From Lineus longissimus (lineage: Eukaryota; Nemertea; Pilidiophora; Heteronemertea; Lineidae): a DNA stretch of 64,000 nt. Within the stretch, counting starts at the first letter, position 1. Each line of letters opens with the position of its first letter. The stretch covers positions 15,996,001-16,060,000 of the forward strand of contig NC_088316.1 in the NCBI RefSeq assembly GCF_910592395.1. The letters are read 5' to 3'. The translations under genes were made by a program, and so were the position numbers. This document shows positions 37,051 through 49,100 of the stretch, in pieces. The notes beneath the pieces were generated by a model. The model made no database searches and was not told where the DNA came from. It saw only the letters and a list, made by a program, of their open reading frames with translations.

Positions 37051-37259
37051 TTGGTTGTTCCATTGTGGCTGCTGTGTTTTACGACCCTCTCACCATTTTG
37101 TCTCACCTCAATCACTGTATAGCCAAGACAACTTGGTCTGGTTGTGGTTTTCTCATCTCTCTTACCGATTTAGAAAGACGGTGGAGTTGCCAAGGCCAAA
37201 TCTGTATTGTTCTGACTGTCCAAACCCTCTCCCCACTTCGGAAACATTTGGAGCTGCTT

Positions 37260-37924
37260 GTGTGACGCAGGTAATTTACTTGTCTTCAATTGTCTTCGGG
37301 GGTTGATTGTACCTCTGCGCCGTGGGTGTGTCCCGGCCGCGAGTTTTTTTTTACAGGTACCATTGTGTACATTCTGTGCATAATCATGCAAAAGTGCATA
37401 ATTATGCAAAAGTGCATCATATTTTGGGTCCTTCCGAGATTCGAACTCGCATCATTTGAGTGTGCATCGCTGATCTTGTTTACCGACGAACAACACGTGC
37501 GTTTCTTACTCGATGACGTCAGGCGAAGTTACTGAGCTCTGATTGGCTGTCAATGTACACAATGGTACGAACCTACCTGTAAAAAAAACCTCGCGTCCCG
37601 GCCAGAGTGGAACCTGTTGTGTTCATCCCGTGTTGATGAAGAGACAGTTTGTAAAAGTAGAGTGAATAAAACGACAAGAGAAAGTGGGGCGCCACTGTGA
37701 CATACGACGTCTTGTCCGGCTAGCTCTCGTCACAATCGATTAAATAACTCCGAGAATGTTGTAAATTCTCACCACTTTCTCTAGTCGTTTTATTCACTCT
37801 ACTTTTACTTCATCAACACGGGATGAACACAACAGTTTCCACTCTGGCCGGGACACACCCACAGCGCAGAGGTACAATCAACCCCGGAAGACAATTGAAG
37901 ACAAGTAAATTACCTGCGTCACAC
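37260..37924. mobile_element. Outer foldback transposon, interrupted by an inner element
   Basis: Ends are inverted repeats starting GTGTGACGCAGGTAATTTAC. The left arm runs 37260-37338, is interrupted at 37339-37594, and resumes to about 37675. The right arm runs about 37765-37924. After removing the insertion and one target copy the arms match over about 160 bases with few differences. No transposase is present. Outer target duplications are unclear. Confidence 0.85.
37339..37594. mobile_element. Inner MITE inserted into the outer element, with a 9-bp target duplication
   Basis: A 256-bp element with inverted ends GCGAG-TTTTTTTT-ACAGGTA and a shared CCATTGTGTACAT block. It is flanked by identical GTCCCGGCC at 37330-37338 and 37595-37603. 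The outer right arm has the uninterrupted sequence with a single GTCCCGGCC. The 9-bp duplication suits a Mutator-like family; 8 bp (hAT) is also possible. Confidence 0.85.
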
Positions 37925-38094
37925 TTGGTACGATTCTACATGTATATATGGTCCAACTTTTTCAAAACAGAGAACAGATGTGTAAATGTCCAAGAGTTAC
38001 TGATTGCTTTAGATTTTCAAGTTTCAGTCAAAATAGTGGAGCCTATGTTCAACCCTTATTTTGAAACAATATGTTGATCGGTGAAATAAATTTG

Positions 38095-38190
38095 ATTGAA
38101 AACCGCGTACGGGGTTCGAACTCGCGACTTTGAGCTAAAAATAACCTCGTAATCGTCCGACCTAACCACCAGGCCACTGCGCGCTCCATT
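38095..38190 (-). mobile_element. tRNA-derived SINE relic
   Basis: On the reverse strand, box A AGTGGCCTGGTGGTTAG and box B GAGTTCGAACCCCG are well preserved at tRNA-like spacing. The anticodon region is too long and AT-rich for a working tRNA. Confidence 0.6.
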
Positions 38191-38886
38191 AGATAGGGGC
38201 ATGTCTTTCCGACTGATTCTTGGACAAATACCTCATCAACCCTTGCACACGCCAAGTGAAAGAAATGATTACGTGCGCCATTAATGTCGGCTGGGTGACA
38301 CAATAGTTCTCATTGTACATGTATATTAATGGTCTTTGAACTGCATGCTTGGGTTGAGGGATGGTTATATCACTCGCACAAACATAAACAGTTTCCATGT
38401 CCTGTGAGATAGGAGCGAACCGCTATCGATGACTTCAGTTAAATGGGCAAGTTGGGCGTGGTATTGGCCATATCAGGATAACGCCCAAGCTTGCCACTAC
38501 ACTAAGTGCTTATATCATTCTTGTAACGATTTTTGGTTTCAGGGAAGACAATGGTTACAGCCCGTTCTAGAACATTGTTTTATATTTGCAGTTCAATATT
38601 TTTTCCATTATCCTGTTTTAAAGTCTTGGTCCTGATGAAAGCCTATTTTGTACGAAAGACAGATTTCACATGTCCAGCTTGGCCCTTTAAGTTAATATCA
38701 GCTACCCATTATACAGATGAGACTATTGACTGGAATGGACCCGTTATGTACGCATGTCCAATGTGCCAATAATGATCCTGCGGTGGACAGGACTACCCAG
38801 AGGGACAAGTGGGTGATGGGAGGGGATCCATGAGTGGTGTATGCGATAGTGCTGCCATTTAGCGGTAGGAAATGGAACTGAAAAGT

Positions 38887-38993
38887 TTGGACGAAGATTT
38901 CGCTTCTGCCGCGAGATAGCGCCACTGTCGCCTATACCGATTTTGGACGAAGATTTCAGTTCCATCTTCTGCCGCGAGACTGCGTCACTGTAG
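38887..38993. repeat. Two-copy 54-bp direct duplication
   Basis: TTTGGACGAAGATTTC with a following TTCTGCCGCGAGA block appears at 38887 and 38941, with CACTGT-type ends. It lies just upstream of the LINE fragment and may belong to it. Confidence 0.5.
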
Positions 38994-38994
38994 A

Positions 38995-39190
38995 AGCAGT
39001 CTCCGTTCCTCATCTGCTGGCCTACTGTTGGTGCGACCAAGGAGTAGGTTGATAACGTTTGGCGACCGAGCCTTCTCCACTGCAGCCCCAAGTCTCTGGA
39101 ATCAACTTCCACGCAGTGCGAGAGAATGTGCCAGCATCTCGGTCTTCAAATCGCATCTTAAATCCTGTCTCTTTGGTCGGTATACCACTC
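38995..39190 (+). mobile_element. 3' fragment of a non-LTR retrotransposon (end of reverse-transcriptase ORF)
   Basis: The frame reads LVRPRSRLITFGDRAFSTAA, then PSLWNQLPRSAREC and FKSHLKSCLF. This is the typical C-terminal signature of CR1/Jockey-type LINE ORF2 proteins (GDRAFS-AP-LWN-LP...FK-LK-LF). Upstream reverse-transcriptase motifs are absent, so this is a 5'-truncated relic. Confidence 0.75.
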
Positions 39191-39364
39191 CTGATATGTC
39201 TCTCTTTTGTAAAGTGTCACCGATCACTCTGAGCTATCAACTCACCATGCTTGTGAAGACAGGTTCAACGTTCTTGGTAGTGTCTTCTAATATAATACAA
39301 CTACAGGCACAAGGGCCTAACGAAAAATATCATGGATTCGCGGTCGTGTGTAAAATCAGAATTG

Positions 39365-39492
39365 TAAGTTACTGTCATCAGCTTGGTTGTGACAGTGTCT
39401 CGGACGAGTGAAGCTGACTGGTAACTACTATTCAGATCGTGGACGTTGTGGCAGTTATACTGTCATCAGATTGGTTGTGACATAGTCTCTAC
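39365..39492. repeat. Two-copy direct repeat
   Basis: The block ACTGTCATCAGMTTGGTTGTGACA occurs near 39372 and 39458, about 86 bases apart. Origin unknown. Confidence 0.5.
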
Positions 39493-39923
39493 CATCTTGA
39501 CCTGCAGTGTTTTGAGATCGCTGGTGGTGACCCAAACACATGAGAGTCAGGATGGGTCTCTACAGGGAGACATGTGATATCAGCCAAGCTCTTCTTACAA
39601 CTGATGACAGTTGGTTCGGCGCTATTCAATGGGGTTATTTTGCAATACCAGTACTCCAGCCAGGGATTTGCATTACACTCTGGTTGCAGCGGAATAGGTT
39701 TCATCCATTCCCAAGAGGTATACTCCGGTCGTAGTGGACAGACCTCATCCTGTACCTGGTACGGAAAGACAATCAGGATTGAACCAAATTGACTGCATTT
39801 GAGTCTACTACGAAGAAGAATAAATACTAGAATTGGCAAATCATGACCACACCACCTGGCCGCCACTCCCGGGTCATCCTGGCACCAGTTGTTTTCAATA
39901 TAGTCTGCCTCTCGATATTTCAA
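39489..39923 (-). other. Unrecognised 144-codon open frame, no ATG at its 5' end
   Basis: Open from 39923 (TTG codon) to 39489 on the reverse strand. The composition is protein-like (Cys and Trp rich, for example SWEWMKPIPLQPECNANPWL). No family is recognised. It could be an internal exon or a retroelement piece; good flanking splice sites were not established. It lies in a repeat-rich intergenic region, so it is not called a gene. Confidence 0.25.
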
Positions 39924-40260
39924 GTCATAAGTAACATAAAGGGTTATAGTTTATTGGAATATTATTTACTGGCAAACACACAAGGAAAATGCCTGCTGCA
40001 ATGGAAAACAAATACAAACCCCTTCCAAGAACTCGTATCATAGTGTTAAAAATATTTTACCATGAACCAACAGCTCTCATTTTGCTTTGTATGGTTTATT
40101 TTTCAATAACCTTGGATGAAACGGGCATAACTATTCATTTTTCTTTCATTTATTCAAGTAGTTCACCACTGAAAAGTTTTTGGAAGAGTCAAGACTACCA
40201 CTCACTGCAGCTTACTAGACAGAAAAAACTATTTGAGATCTTATTACAGAGGTTGTGCTT

Positions 40261-40385
40261 CGTCCCGACTCCCACCCCACTCCGAGGTGATTACCTTTTA
40301 AAGTGTGCACTTGTGGGACGAACACAATGGGGTTTTCTCACACTCCCAGTTTGGTTAAATTTAGTGTGGCAGTGGGAGTTGGGAC
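40261..40385. mobile_element. Possible small MITE with ~20-bp inverted ends
   Basis: The left end CGTCCCGACTCCCACCCCAC pairs with the reverse complement of GTGGCAGTGGGAGTTGGGACG at the right end. Target duplications not recognised. Confidence 0.4.
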
Positions 40386-43111
40386 GGTGTGCAACCTCTC
40401 TGTTCATGGACCAGACTGTGAAATTGCTCTGTTAATGAATTGGAGAAACTTCTAGTAAAGTTAAGTTTCCCCTCACAACTTGAAGATAAAAAACAGAGTT
40501 TTACAACAGCCTCTGATGAAGATTGATATTGCGCTGTGTAAAGTTCTGATGAGTTTGCATCATGGAAAGGAACAAGAAAACTACCTCCATACGACCACCA
40601 CAACAGATATTCACCTACATATAGACTATTCAAAGGAGGGGTGTCTCGAAATAAGGCCGGGTCAGCACTTCTTAGAATCACATCCAATATATAGGACACA
40701 TCTAACTTTCACCAGTGCCAGGTATAAACATCCCGAGACATTTTGCTTTTGATCGAGGCAGATTTTAGATTGCAGATATCTAGTTGAGCAAATAATCACT
40801 ACGTTATTTGATTAGAACAGGAGGCTTAACTTTCTTACTCAAAACCATACAACAAACTCTTGGTAATTCAAATGATGTTTTACTCTTTTTTACTTTTTAA
40901 ATCCATTCTTAATATTCTATTTCATGATGAAAGTCATTGCATAGCTCATAAGGATTGTTACGTTATGGGTAAAACAGCCATTTAAATCATGATATAAACT
41001 GAAAGATAAAATTATGCTTTCAAAAACATGGCCCTCATTACATTTTTAAATGCCACAATATATAGAGGTCAAAGATAGCAATAGCAATCTAACTGTCAAT
41101 GCTCATCACCAAGCTAGCAATATTGACTAGGCTAAAAATTTAATAAACTCTCCCCATAACCACGGCACCCCCTCAATTAACAATATGGACTACTCCCAAA
41201 AAATTGGAGAGCAAGTCCATAATGAAATTGAAGGGGGTTGGTTTAATAAAGCCATTGCTCTCCAGCATCCGATTCAGTTGCAAATAATTGTCAATTACTG
41301 TAAATTGCATTTCTGTATTTTAGTACGACTTTTTATTTCACCTGAAGTCATTTTGTTTTCATGTGCAAGACAGAAATACGATGCTGGGTAAGATATAGTC
41401 AAACAAAAAAGAAATACAACGGCAGATTCTGGGCTTTCCAACTGCCGGTACTGAAAGCAGCCCGTTGGGGTAGCAAGATGAACCCGCCAGGCTGTTGCAG
41501 GGACACCAAATTTTCATGGCATTATCTCTGAACAGGAGACCTTCAGCAATGAGCTGATTTGCATGCCAGGAGATGTTGGAAAGCCCAGCAGATTAATGAT
41601 GAGTAACAACATGCCTATCTACAATTATATACAAAGCAAAACTTCTCACGCCAAGCAATTATAAGATGTACATCAATCACCAAATACCCTAACAAACCAG
41701 GTTAGGTTATATATCAGAAACATTCTGTATCAACAAATGAATTATTTCAGTTTTACTCAATTTGGTTTGACCTAATTTTCAAATTCACTTGCAGCTTCAC
41801 ATTTCAATAATCTAGCTCTGGCAAGGTGCAAATTCCAAGGACATACAGCTTAATGCAAGCAAGAAAAATTTTTGCACTAACGCATTCAAAAGCTGGACAA
41901 ATCCCGATATACCCAACAGTCCTACAACAAATATTTACTGTTACAAAATTGCATTGACATTTTTTCATCAAGAGCCCAAAACGAAAACTAGCAAGGCCAC
42001 CAGGAATATGTTGAAAGATTTGACAAATCAAAATAATCTCTCATCCTGAGGACCCCACTAAAATTGTTCTAGGTCCTTTTGATAGATTTCATCCTAGTTC
42101 AATTCGTCATAAAGCAAAACTGAGCCAACAGGTTGGGTATCCATACACTGTCAGCTTCTTCTTGCGCACAGCACGCCACGAAAGTCTACGTTTAAACCAC
42201 TACTTAAGCATATCAACCCTACAAACATCTACCACTCAGATCAAACTTCATTTTATACCAGCAATAGCAACATTTAAGAACTAATGACAATTTATTTTTC
42301 TTTTATGGTCAGGAAGGAAAGTAACATACCAGTCCTGACATCCCACTATGAAAAATTGCCCATCCCGATTTGCAAAAAGCAATTTTGTCGGTATCAAGAC
42401 ACAATACTCTGCCCCCATAATTGGTACACCCATCAGACAACGATGGCATACCACAATTTGGCAAAATATCAATGGATGAATGAATGACACAATTGTTTTC
42501 AAGAGCTCCAAACAACACACAAGCCTTGAGCAAGCAGCACCACAAATGCTCAAGAATGACCATGACAATGCTGATGAAAATACTCGAGAAACATAAGACA
42601 AAATCTGCACGTAAATGATTCACATGTAGAAGTTAGATGGAAGAACATTTTAACCCTTGTAAAACACGCAATACAATACAACAGTCAAAATCTTTACATA
42701 TTGAGGCCAGAGTACATATAGACGGGGCTATCAGGCCCTCGCAGTTATTCATAAAACAATATTCAACGGGGAGGGTTGTGGTGGTACAGCTGACACAGAA
42801 ATGTGGAGCGAGTCTCATAGTACTCTTCGAGATTCTTAAAGTAAATGGAGCAGACCTAGTAATTTCCTTTAAGGTTACACATACTCATTAAACTGTAAAT
42901 GATGACAAAATTTACAAACAAATGTAGCAATTGACAAAACACCACAATGATTCACATGAAATGTGAAGTGTTCTTATTTCTTATCAAGGAGCTACGGTGC
43001 TACACTTCAAATGCAGAGAATTGCATCCAGAATTGATAAATAAGGGTTCTCGAAGGATGAAGGATGGGATGAAATCAGCGAAGGCCGATATGTCGTCAGA
43101 TGGCCGCCTTA
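40386..43111. other. Non-coding region downstream of the LAT gene
   Basis: AT-rich DNA expected to include the 3' UTR of the - strand LAT gene. A reverse-strand AATAAA is seen at 42289-42294, about 820 bases beyond the stop. No coding signal is found on either strand. Confidence 0.45.
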
Positions 43112-46100
43112 TTAATCGACAATTTCCTTGTCTGGGTAGACGACCATGAAGATCTTCTGGAACACTATTGTCACTTTATCTGAAATCAGAAAGACTTTAT
43201 TTCACTCACATCATTTGCACAAAACATTCAGAGAAAAAATTCTCAAAATTAACTTGGAACACATCATCCAGGGAAATCATGCATACTGCTAACCCGGAAA
43301 TATTTTCAGCCTTTTTGTTTTGCGGTTTCATGAAATTGCAAATTTAGTGTATTTTTATTTGGCGTTCTGACATTGACAACACTTCATCAGTTATTTCAAT
43401 AATATTTTCTTTCATGCGGCCATATATATTTCGATGATTATCGGTAAATTTGTGAGGTTAGCCAAAGTCTCAGGTTTCTTAAACCAGGTGACTCCAAGTA
43501 GATACACTGGTATACCGGACAAGAATACCAGCGTCAATCAGAACTTACCTGTGAGGTTAGTGAAAGCCTTGGGTTTCTTAGACCAGGTGACTCCAAGTAG
43601 ATAGACCGGTATACCGGACAGGAATATACCGATGCCAATCAAACTCTCCATCGGTTGTTGGTAGATCGTCAGGAACACAATGAACAGGGTCCAAAAAAAC
43701 AGGAAGATCGGGATTGCCAGTGGCAACTGAAATACAGAGGGCGCCACATTAGTCACAAGAAAAAGTTTGGTAAAGTTGTGTCATAATCTGACAAATGAAT
43801 TTATTGTAGGATTTCTTTTTTACATTGACTTTCAACTGAGCCCCATGTCCAACGTACCCCTTTTCTATTTGAGCGGTAAAACAATACTTATAAAGCACTT
43901 TGAACAGATTCAATTCATATATTTACATCAAATCATCATCTTATTTGATTCTATTAACACCTTCAGCGCCGAACCAAGTAGATCTACGTGGCCCAAATCC
44001 CCCCTCCTCTTTGAGCTGGTTATCGGAGTCTTATGGACTTCATGAACGAACTACGCCATCGCCATCTTCAAGGCACGGCAGGAACAGAAAAGACAAAAGG
44101 TCCTTTCAATTCCAACCTTGCCCTAAAGATGGCTATGGCGTAGTTCTTTCGTGAAGTCAAAGTTCTGACCTACGCCATCGCCATCTTCAGGGCACGGTAG
44201 CAACTGAAGACCGTTTGGTCCTTTCAGTTCCTACCTTGCCCTGAAGATGGCGATGGCGTAGTTCTTCAATGAAGTCCATGAGACTTCGATAACCAGCTCA
44301 AAGAGGGGGATTTGGGCCACGTAGATCTACGTGGTTCGGCGCTGAAGGTGTCAAGTGACAACTGAAGTCAGACCTGCATTATCATGCCAACAAGTAGATC
44401 ACAGTAGATCTTTAAAATGCAAAAAAGCTGAAAAAAAGATATGGGTAGGAATAGCAGAAAAATTTGCCAAGAATCACAAGGCAGTCAAACCGGTACAGAT
44501 TAAGGCTAGGCCACGTAAAGCTGAAATAAATCTTTGTTACAGCTATAAACAAGGCAAAGGCATGGATTACAGTTACAAGAAGTCAACATCGTGGTTCAAA
44601 TGGTTAAAAAGTGTTACACTCAAAACAATACTCTAACAATCAATCTTGCGAGGAAACAGAGAAATGACACAATGAAGGAAGACACTTGAGAAACCAAGAC
44701 TACATTCATTTTCAAAGAACTGAAGACCTACTAATTATTACCATCTAATAGATCTGCGATTGCTCTTATCTCAGGAAGAGTCAACCAAGATGACCTCTGG
44801 TGACAGCTCTGTCAACCACTGGCCGAATCACTGCTACAGATAGAGTTATGTTTTACTAATACTTAAGTACATTTAGGGTCAGGGAATTGTATAATCTTAA
44901 TCTAGGGTGTTATAATTGATCATAATATCCCATATAATATGTAATTCTTATTAGAGTTATTTTCACACCCACCATTCATAATATGAATGTTGCACTTCTA
45001 GCACCCTCATTTACAATGTTAGAAGACAATAGCAGGCAATGAGGAACCGGCGTTAAGATAAATGCCAGTGGCAGCGCCACAATCGATCGTACCTTCTGAC
45101 GCCATGACGTCATTTTCTGGTCTGTTGACGTCGCATGAGGTCAATCACGGGAAACCATTGCGTACATTTTTGCACAGGATTTCAACAACAGAAAACGTGC
45201 CCAATAACTGGCATCGCGCATATTTTCCGCAAAATTATCTTAAGAAACTGATAGCTCAATAGATTTAAAACAGGAAGATGCAAACGTCGCCGAAATCGGT
45301 CGTAAATAAGCGATCGTTTTCGGGCTCAGAAATAACATGATAATGCATTGGAAATGGAGAGTTTTGGTATGATCGATTGCAGCGCCACGCAGCGGATAAA
45401 TCGCGCCGGTTCCTCATTGAGTCCCACGCAACTTTAAAGGTGACTTGAACATTGACAGCACTAACTTTCAAGTTGTGCATAATACTGCACTTGGCAGATA
45501 ATGAGATGGTATCAGATACCACTGGTGCCAGTCATAATTGAAAAGATTCTATCGAAAACAGCCATAGACCAGAATCCTATCAAGTTTAACCCTTAGACAG
45601 AAAAGATATTACCAGCACTTTCACATATTAGGACTGAACAAGCCAGATACTTTGAAATAAAATAAAGACGAAGTAACAACATGCAGATACAAATCTAACA
45701 AAAAAGTAGCATTTGTAAAACGCGAATTTCTAGCATTAGTAGATATGATAATTCATTCAGTCAGACTCGCACTCGCACAGACAATGGTAAATCTCCATAG
45801 CCTTTCACTGCAAGTAAGGTGTGCACAGTTAGTAAACTAAAAGCCTGTCTGCCTCCAAGGCAGAATCTGAGATCACGATCAAATAATAATTCAAGGTGAT
45901 CAAATGCACTAATTATTAAACACGATGCTGCACATTAAGAACCTAACAGTGTTAATGGGTCAGCAAATACAAAGCACAAATTCATGTACCCTAGTTATCT
46001 CACCACTTGTGCAAGTACGTGGACTCAAGAGCTGAACTTTAAATAAAGCTGGGCTAACTTGCATTCAATTCAATACAAGTCCTTTCGGTTGAATACCTTC

Positions 46101-49100
46101 AAGTATACAGCTCAGAATCATTGATTTGGAAGGCTTGATATAATATGCTTCCTTATCGCCTTTGATATTTGAAAGCCCTGGGCTCAATCTGCATTTTTAA
46201 CTTCAACCAATCTCATATTTTCATGTATTGTAACTGGTGAGTTTGTATTTGAATTTGGGACACAACCCAATTACATTCGAAGTCATATTTCAAATGTTCT
46301 TCCTAACTTTGAATTGGGCGTCTCTGAGATGTAGGTCAAGTTTCTCAGATTCAAATAAGATTTCAACTGAATCCAAGGAGAGTCAGATATCGACAGTTAA
46401 AAGATGTGAACATCCCCGTAAAACGTGTTTCTCATGCAGATTTGGGTCCTATTAGGGGATTAGAAATATGGCCCTGAATGAGGTACAGCGAAACAGAACA
46501 CACTGATTCTATAGTTTCAGTTTTTTTGGAGGAGTTCAAACAAATCAGAGGAAGAAATGAATCAAGTGACCTATTAGCCAGGGGATGCAGACCAATACAA
46601 CAATGCCACGATATTCACTAGCAGTGGTTAACAGTAAGCACTCGTGAGGAAACAAACCATGGGAGACCCCTAGCTAGACCTTTAAAGGGCATGCTAACCA
46701 CCCCACACATTTTTCATATCCACACACAACATATCAACTGACCCTCGCCACATCAATTTCCCAAACATATTTTTAGCTATTCTAAAAATGTACGAACACT
46801 TTCAGAATTTTAGGCCCTCACAAAATTAGCTACCGTATTTTGCTGCGTATAAGGCGTCAAAAGAAATGAGTTGATGGAAAAAATCTTGTGATCATTCGGT
46901 GGCTTCCTAGGGCTAGGCCATAGATAACACGCACCTTCGTATAACGCGCACCCCCCCGATTTTAGGGCTTTCTTGGGTCAAAAAGCTGCGCCTTATACGC
47001 AGCAAAATACGGTAATTAGCATTTCAAGTGTTATTTTTCAAAAGCAAAGAGATGATATAAAGTAACGAAAGCTACACTTTATACCACCTGGTTTCCCCTT
47101 TTCACCTTTAAAAGTTGTTTGGTAGCAATATTATTGTTTAGTCAAATTCTAGCACCTTGTTTAAGTTTGAGCAGCTATTTTGTTAATATTCTATAAGCTC
47201 CAATAACCAGCACTTCAGAATTCAAGATTCCAAGGCCTGCTAGGGGTCCGGTTGAGTACAGCCATCAAACGAGTCTACCTTTATCGGGCGGACCATGTCG
47301 GGTCGTTTCCACCGCAGATACAACAAGCAACCGATGGCGGCGCATATGAGCATGGTATAACAGAATCCGGTGAGCTCGATGAGGTAGAAGATATCGTTCG
47401 AGATCAAGAACAGCAGCGTGAAGATCGCCTGAAAGAACACAGCAGAATCAAAATGAACTTGCTTCTTCTGTTTCATTCATACTTGCCCTGGGATCTTCGC
47501 ATTTCCATGCTGACCTGTGAATACCTTGTTATGATGACTTTTGCGTTTACCGTTGGCAATTTTGGGAGGGACGTTTCACAAGAAACAATGGTGATAACAA
47601 TTCCTCCCCAAATGACCAACACTGAAACCCAACAAAGTCACCATGACATACTTACCTGCGATAAAAAAGCAGCAAGCAAAAATGCAGTTGACGACTCTCT
47701 GAAATCTTAAAATAGAAAGGTAAATTAGCAGCCAGCACCGACATATAAAACATAGCGAAGATCATAGCATTACCCTAATTGGACGACTCATATGTGGCTT
47801 TGTGATTCGGAGGAAGATAAGGACACCCAACGCAGCACACATGACGACGGCAAATGCAAATCCAGACAGCTCAATCAGGTAAAAGATGTCTCCACAGTAT
47901 TGGAAGATAAGGGTCATAAACATCTGCAATAGCGGAGAATTTAAAGAGACTTGCATTAGCTGGTGGGAGGGATGGGGGGGGGGGGGGGTCTATGGTAAGT
48001 TTTAGGATGTAGGTTTCCAATAAAATGTGGTAACTGTGGGGGGGGGGAGTTAGGGAGAAAGTATGCTAAAGGACATTTGAATGGACTTGTGCATACTAAT
48101 GTTGCATCATCACATCGCATCACAGGAAAGGACAAGTGTCGCACAAAAAAAAGAGTATTTTTTGGGGCCACATGAACTTGACAATCAGAACAATAAAAGC
48201 CAGGGCTAAAAAACTTGTGTCAAAAGGTATGATATGATTGTGGCTGTCACATGTGTGAGCAAAGCCAATGTGTGACCTGTCACATGTGTCAGCAAAGCCA
48301 ATGTGTGACCTGTGTCACGTGTCAGCAAAGCCAATGTGTGAGCTGTCACAGCAAAACCAGACACATGTTGCTCAATTTGCCATTTTCATTCAGCGTTCAC
48401 TATATAGGGCATATAGGAAGTCGATGCACCTGCATTACAAAAGTGTACTCACATTTACAATAATTCGCTAACATATTAATAGTATAATCAATGTTTATAT
48501 CCAATATGTCCAATACATGTACATGTATGTCGAGAATGATGATTGATAGTGACAGTTGGCCAGCTGTTCTATATAGGAGGAAGATTCATTGACTAGGCCA
48601 TTAACTTTTTTAGAATAGCAGTTTTTGCATCTTCATATAATGAACATATCATGTTTACTGAAAAAAGATGACATGTACATTTACTGAAATACAATGCAAG
48701 ATAGAGTTTGTCACAAGCGACGTCAAAAGGAACACTCATTCAATTGCTAGAAAAAAACCAACTAAATGTAACACAACAGAAGATTTCATTGATATCATCT
48801 AGAACTTAGAAGATTAACATAAAGATAGCGGAAAGAGTAGACAGACCAATCCCTGATCAAAATTTTTTGATACAAATTCTTTTCCTGAATTTGGTTCAAT
48901 CGTTTAAGTGACACAACGTTGCAATGAGCTTCAAGAAGCAGTCAAGCGACATTCCTTTTACCGCAATTTAGATTTTTGACATTCTTTGCCACAAATTCAC
49001 CAAAAAGTGGTTTCATCGATCTGAGATTTGTCTATGAATAAGATGTTGATTCTATATTTTAAAACAGAATTATTGAGTGTATAATCCACTTTGTGACGGT

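Noticed and set aside
37420-37500. Possible third SINE head or tRNA inside the inner MITE (GAGTTCGAATCTCG box B on -)
   Set aside because: Box B is good but no acceptable box A lies at the right distance, so it is not listed as a tRNA or SINE.
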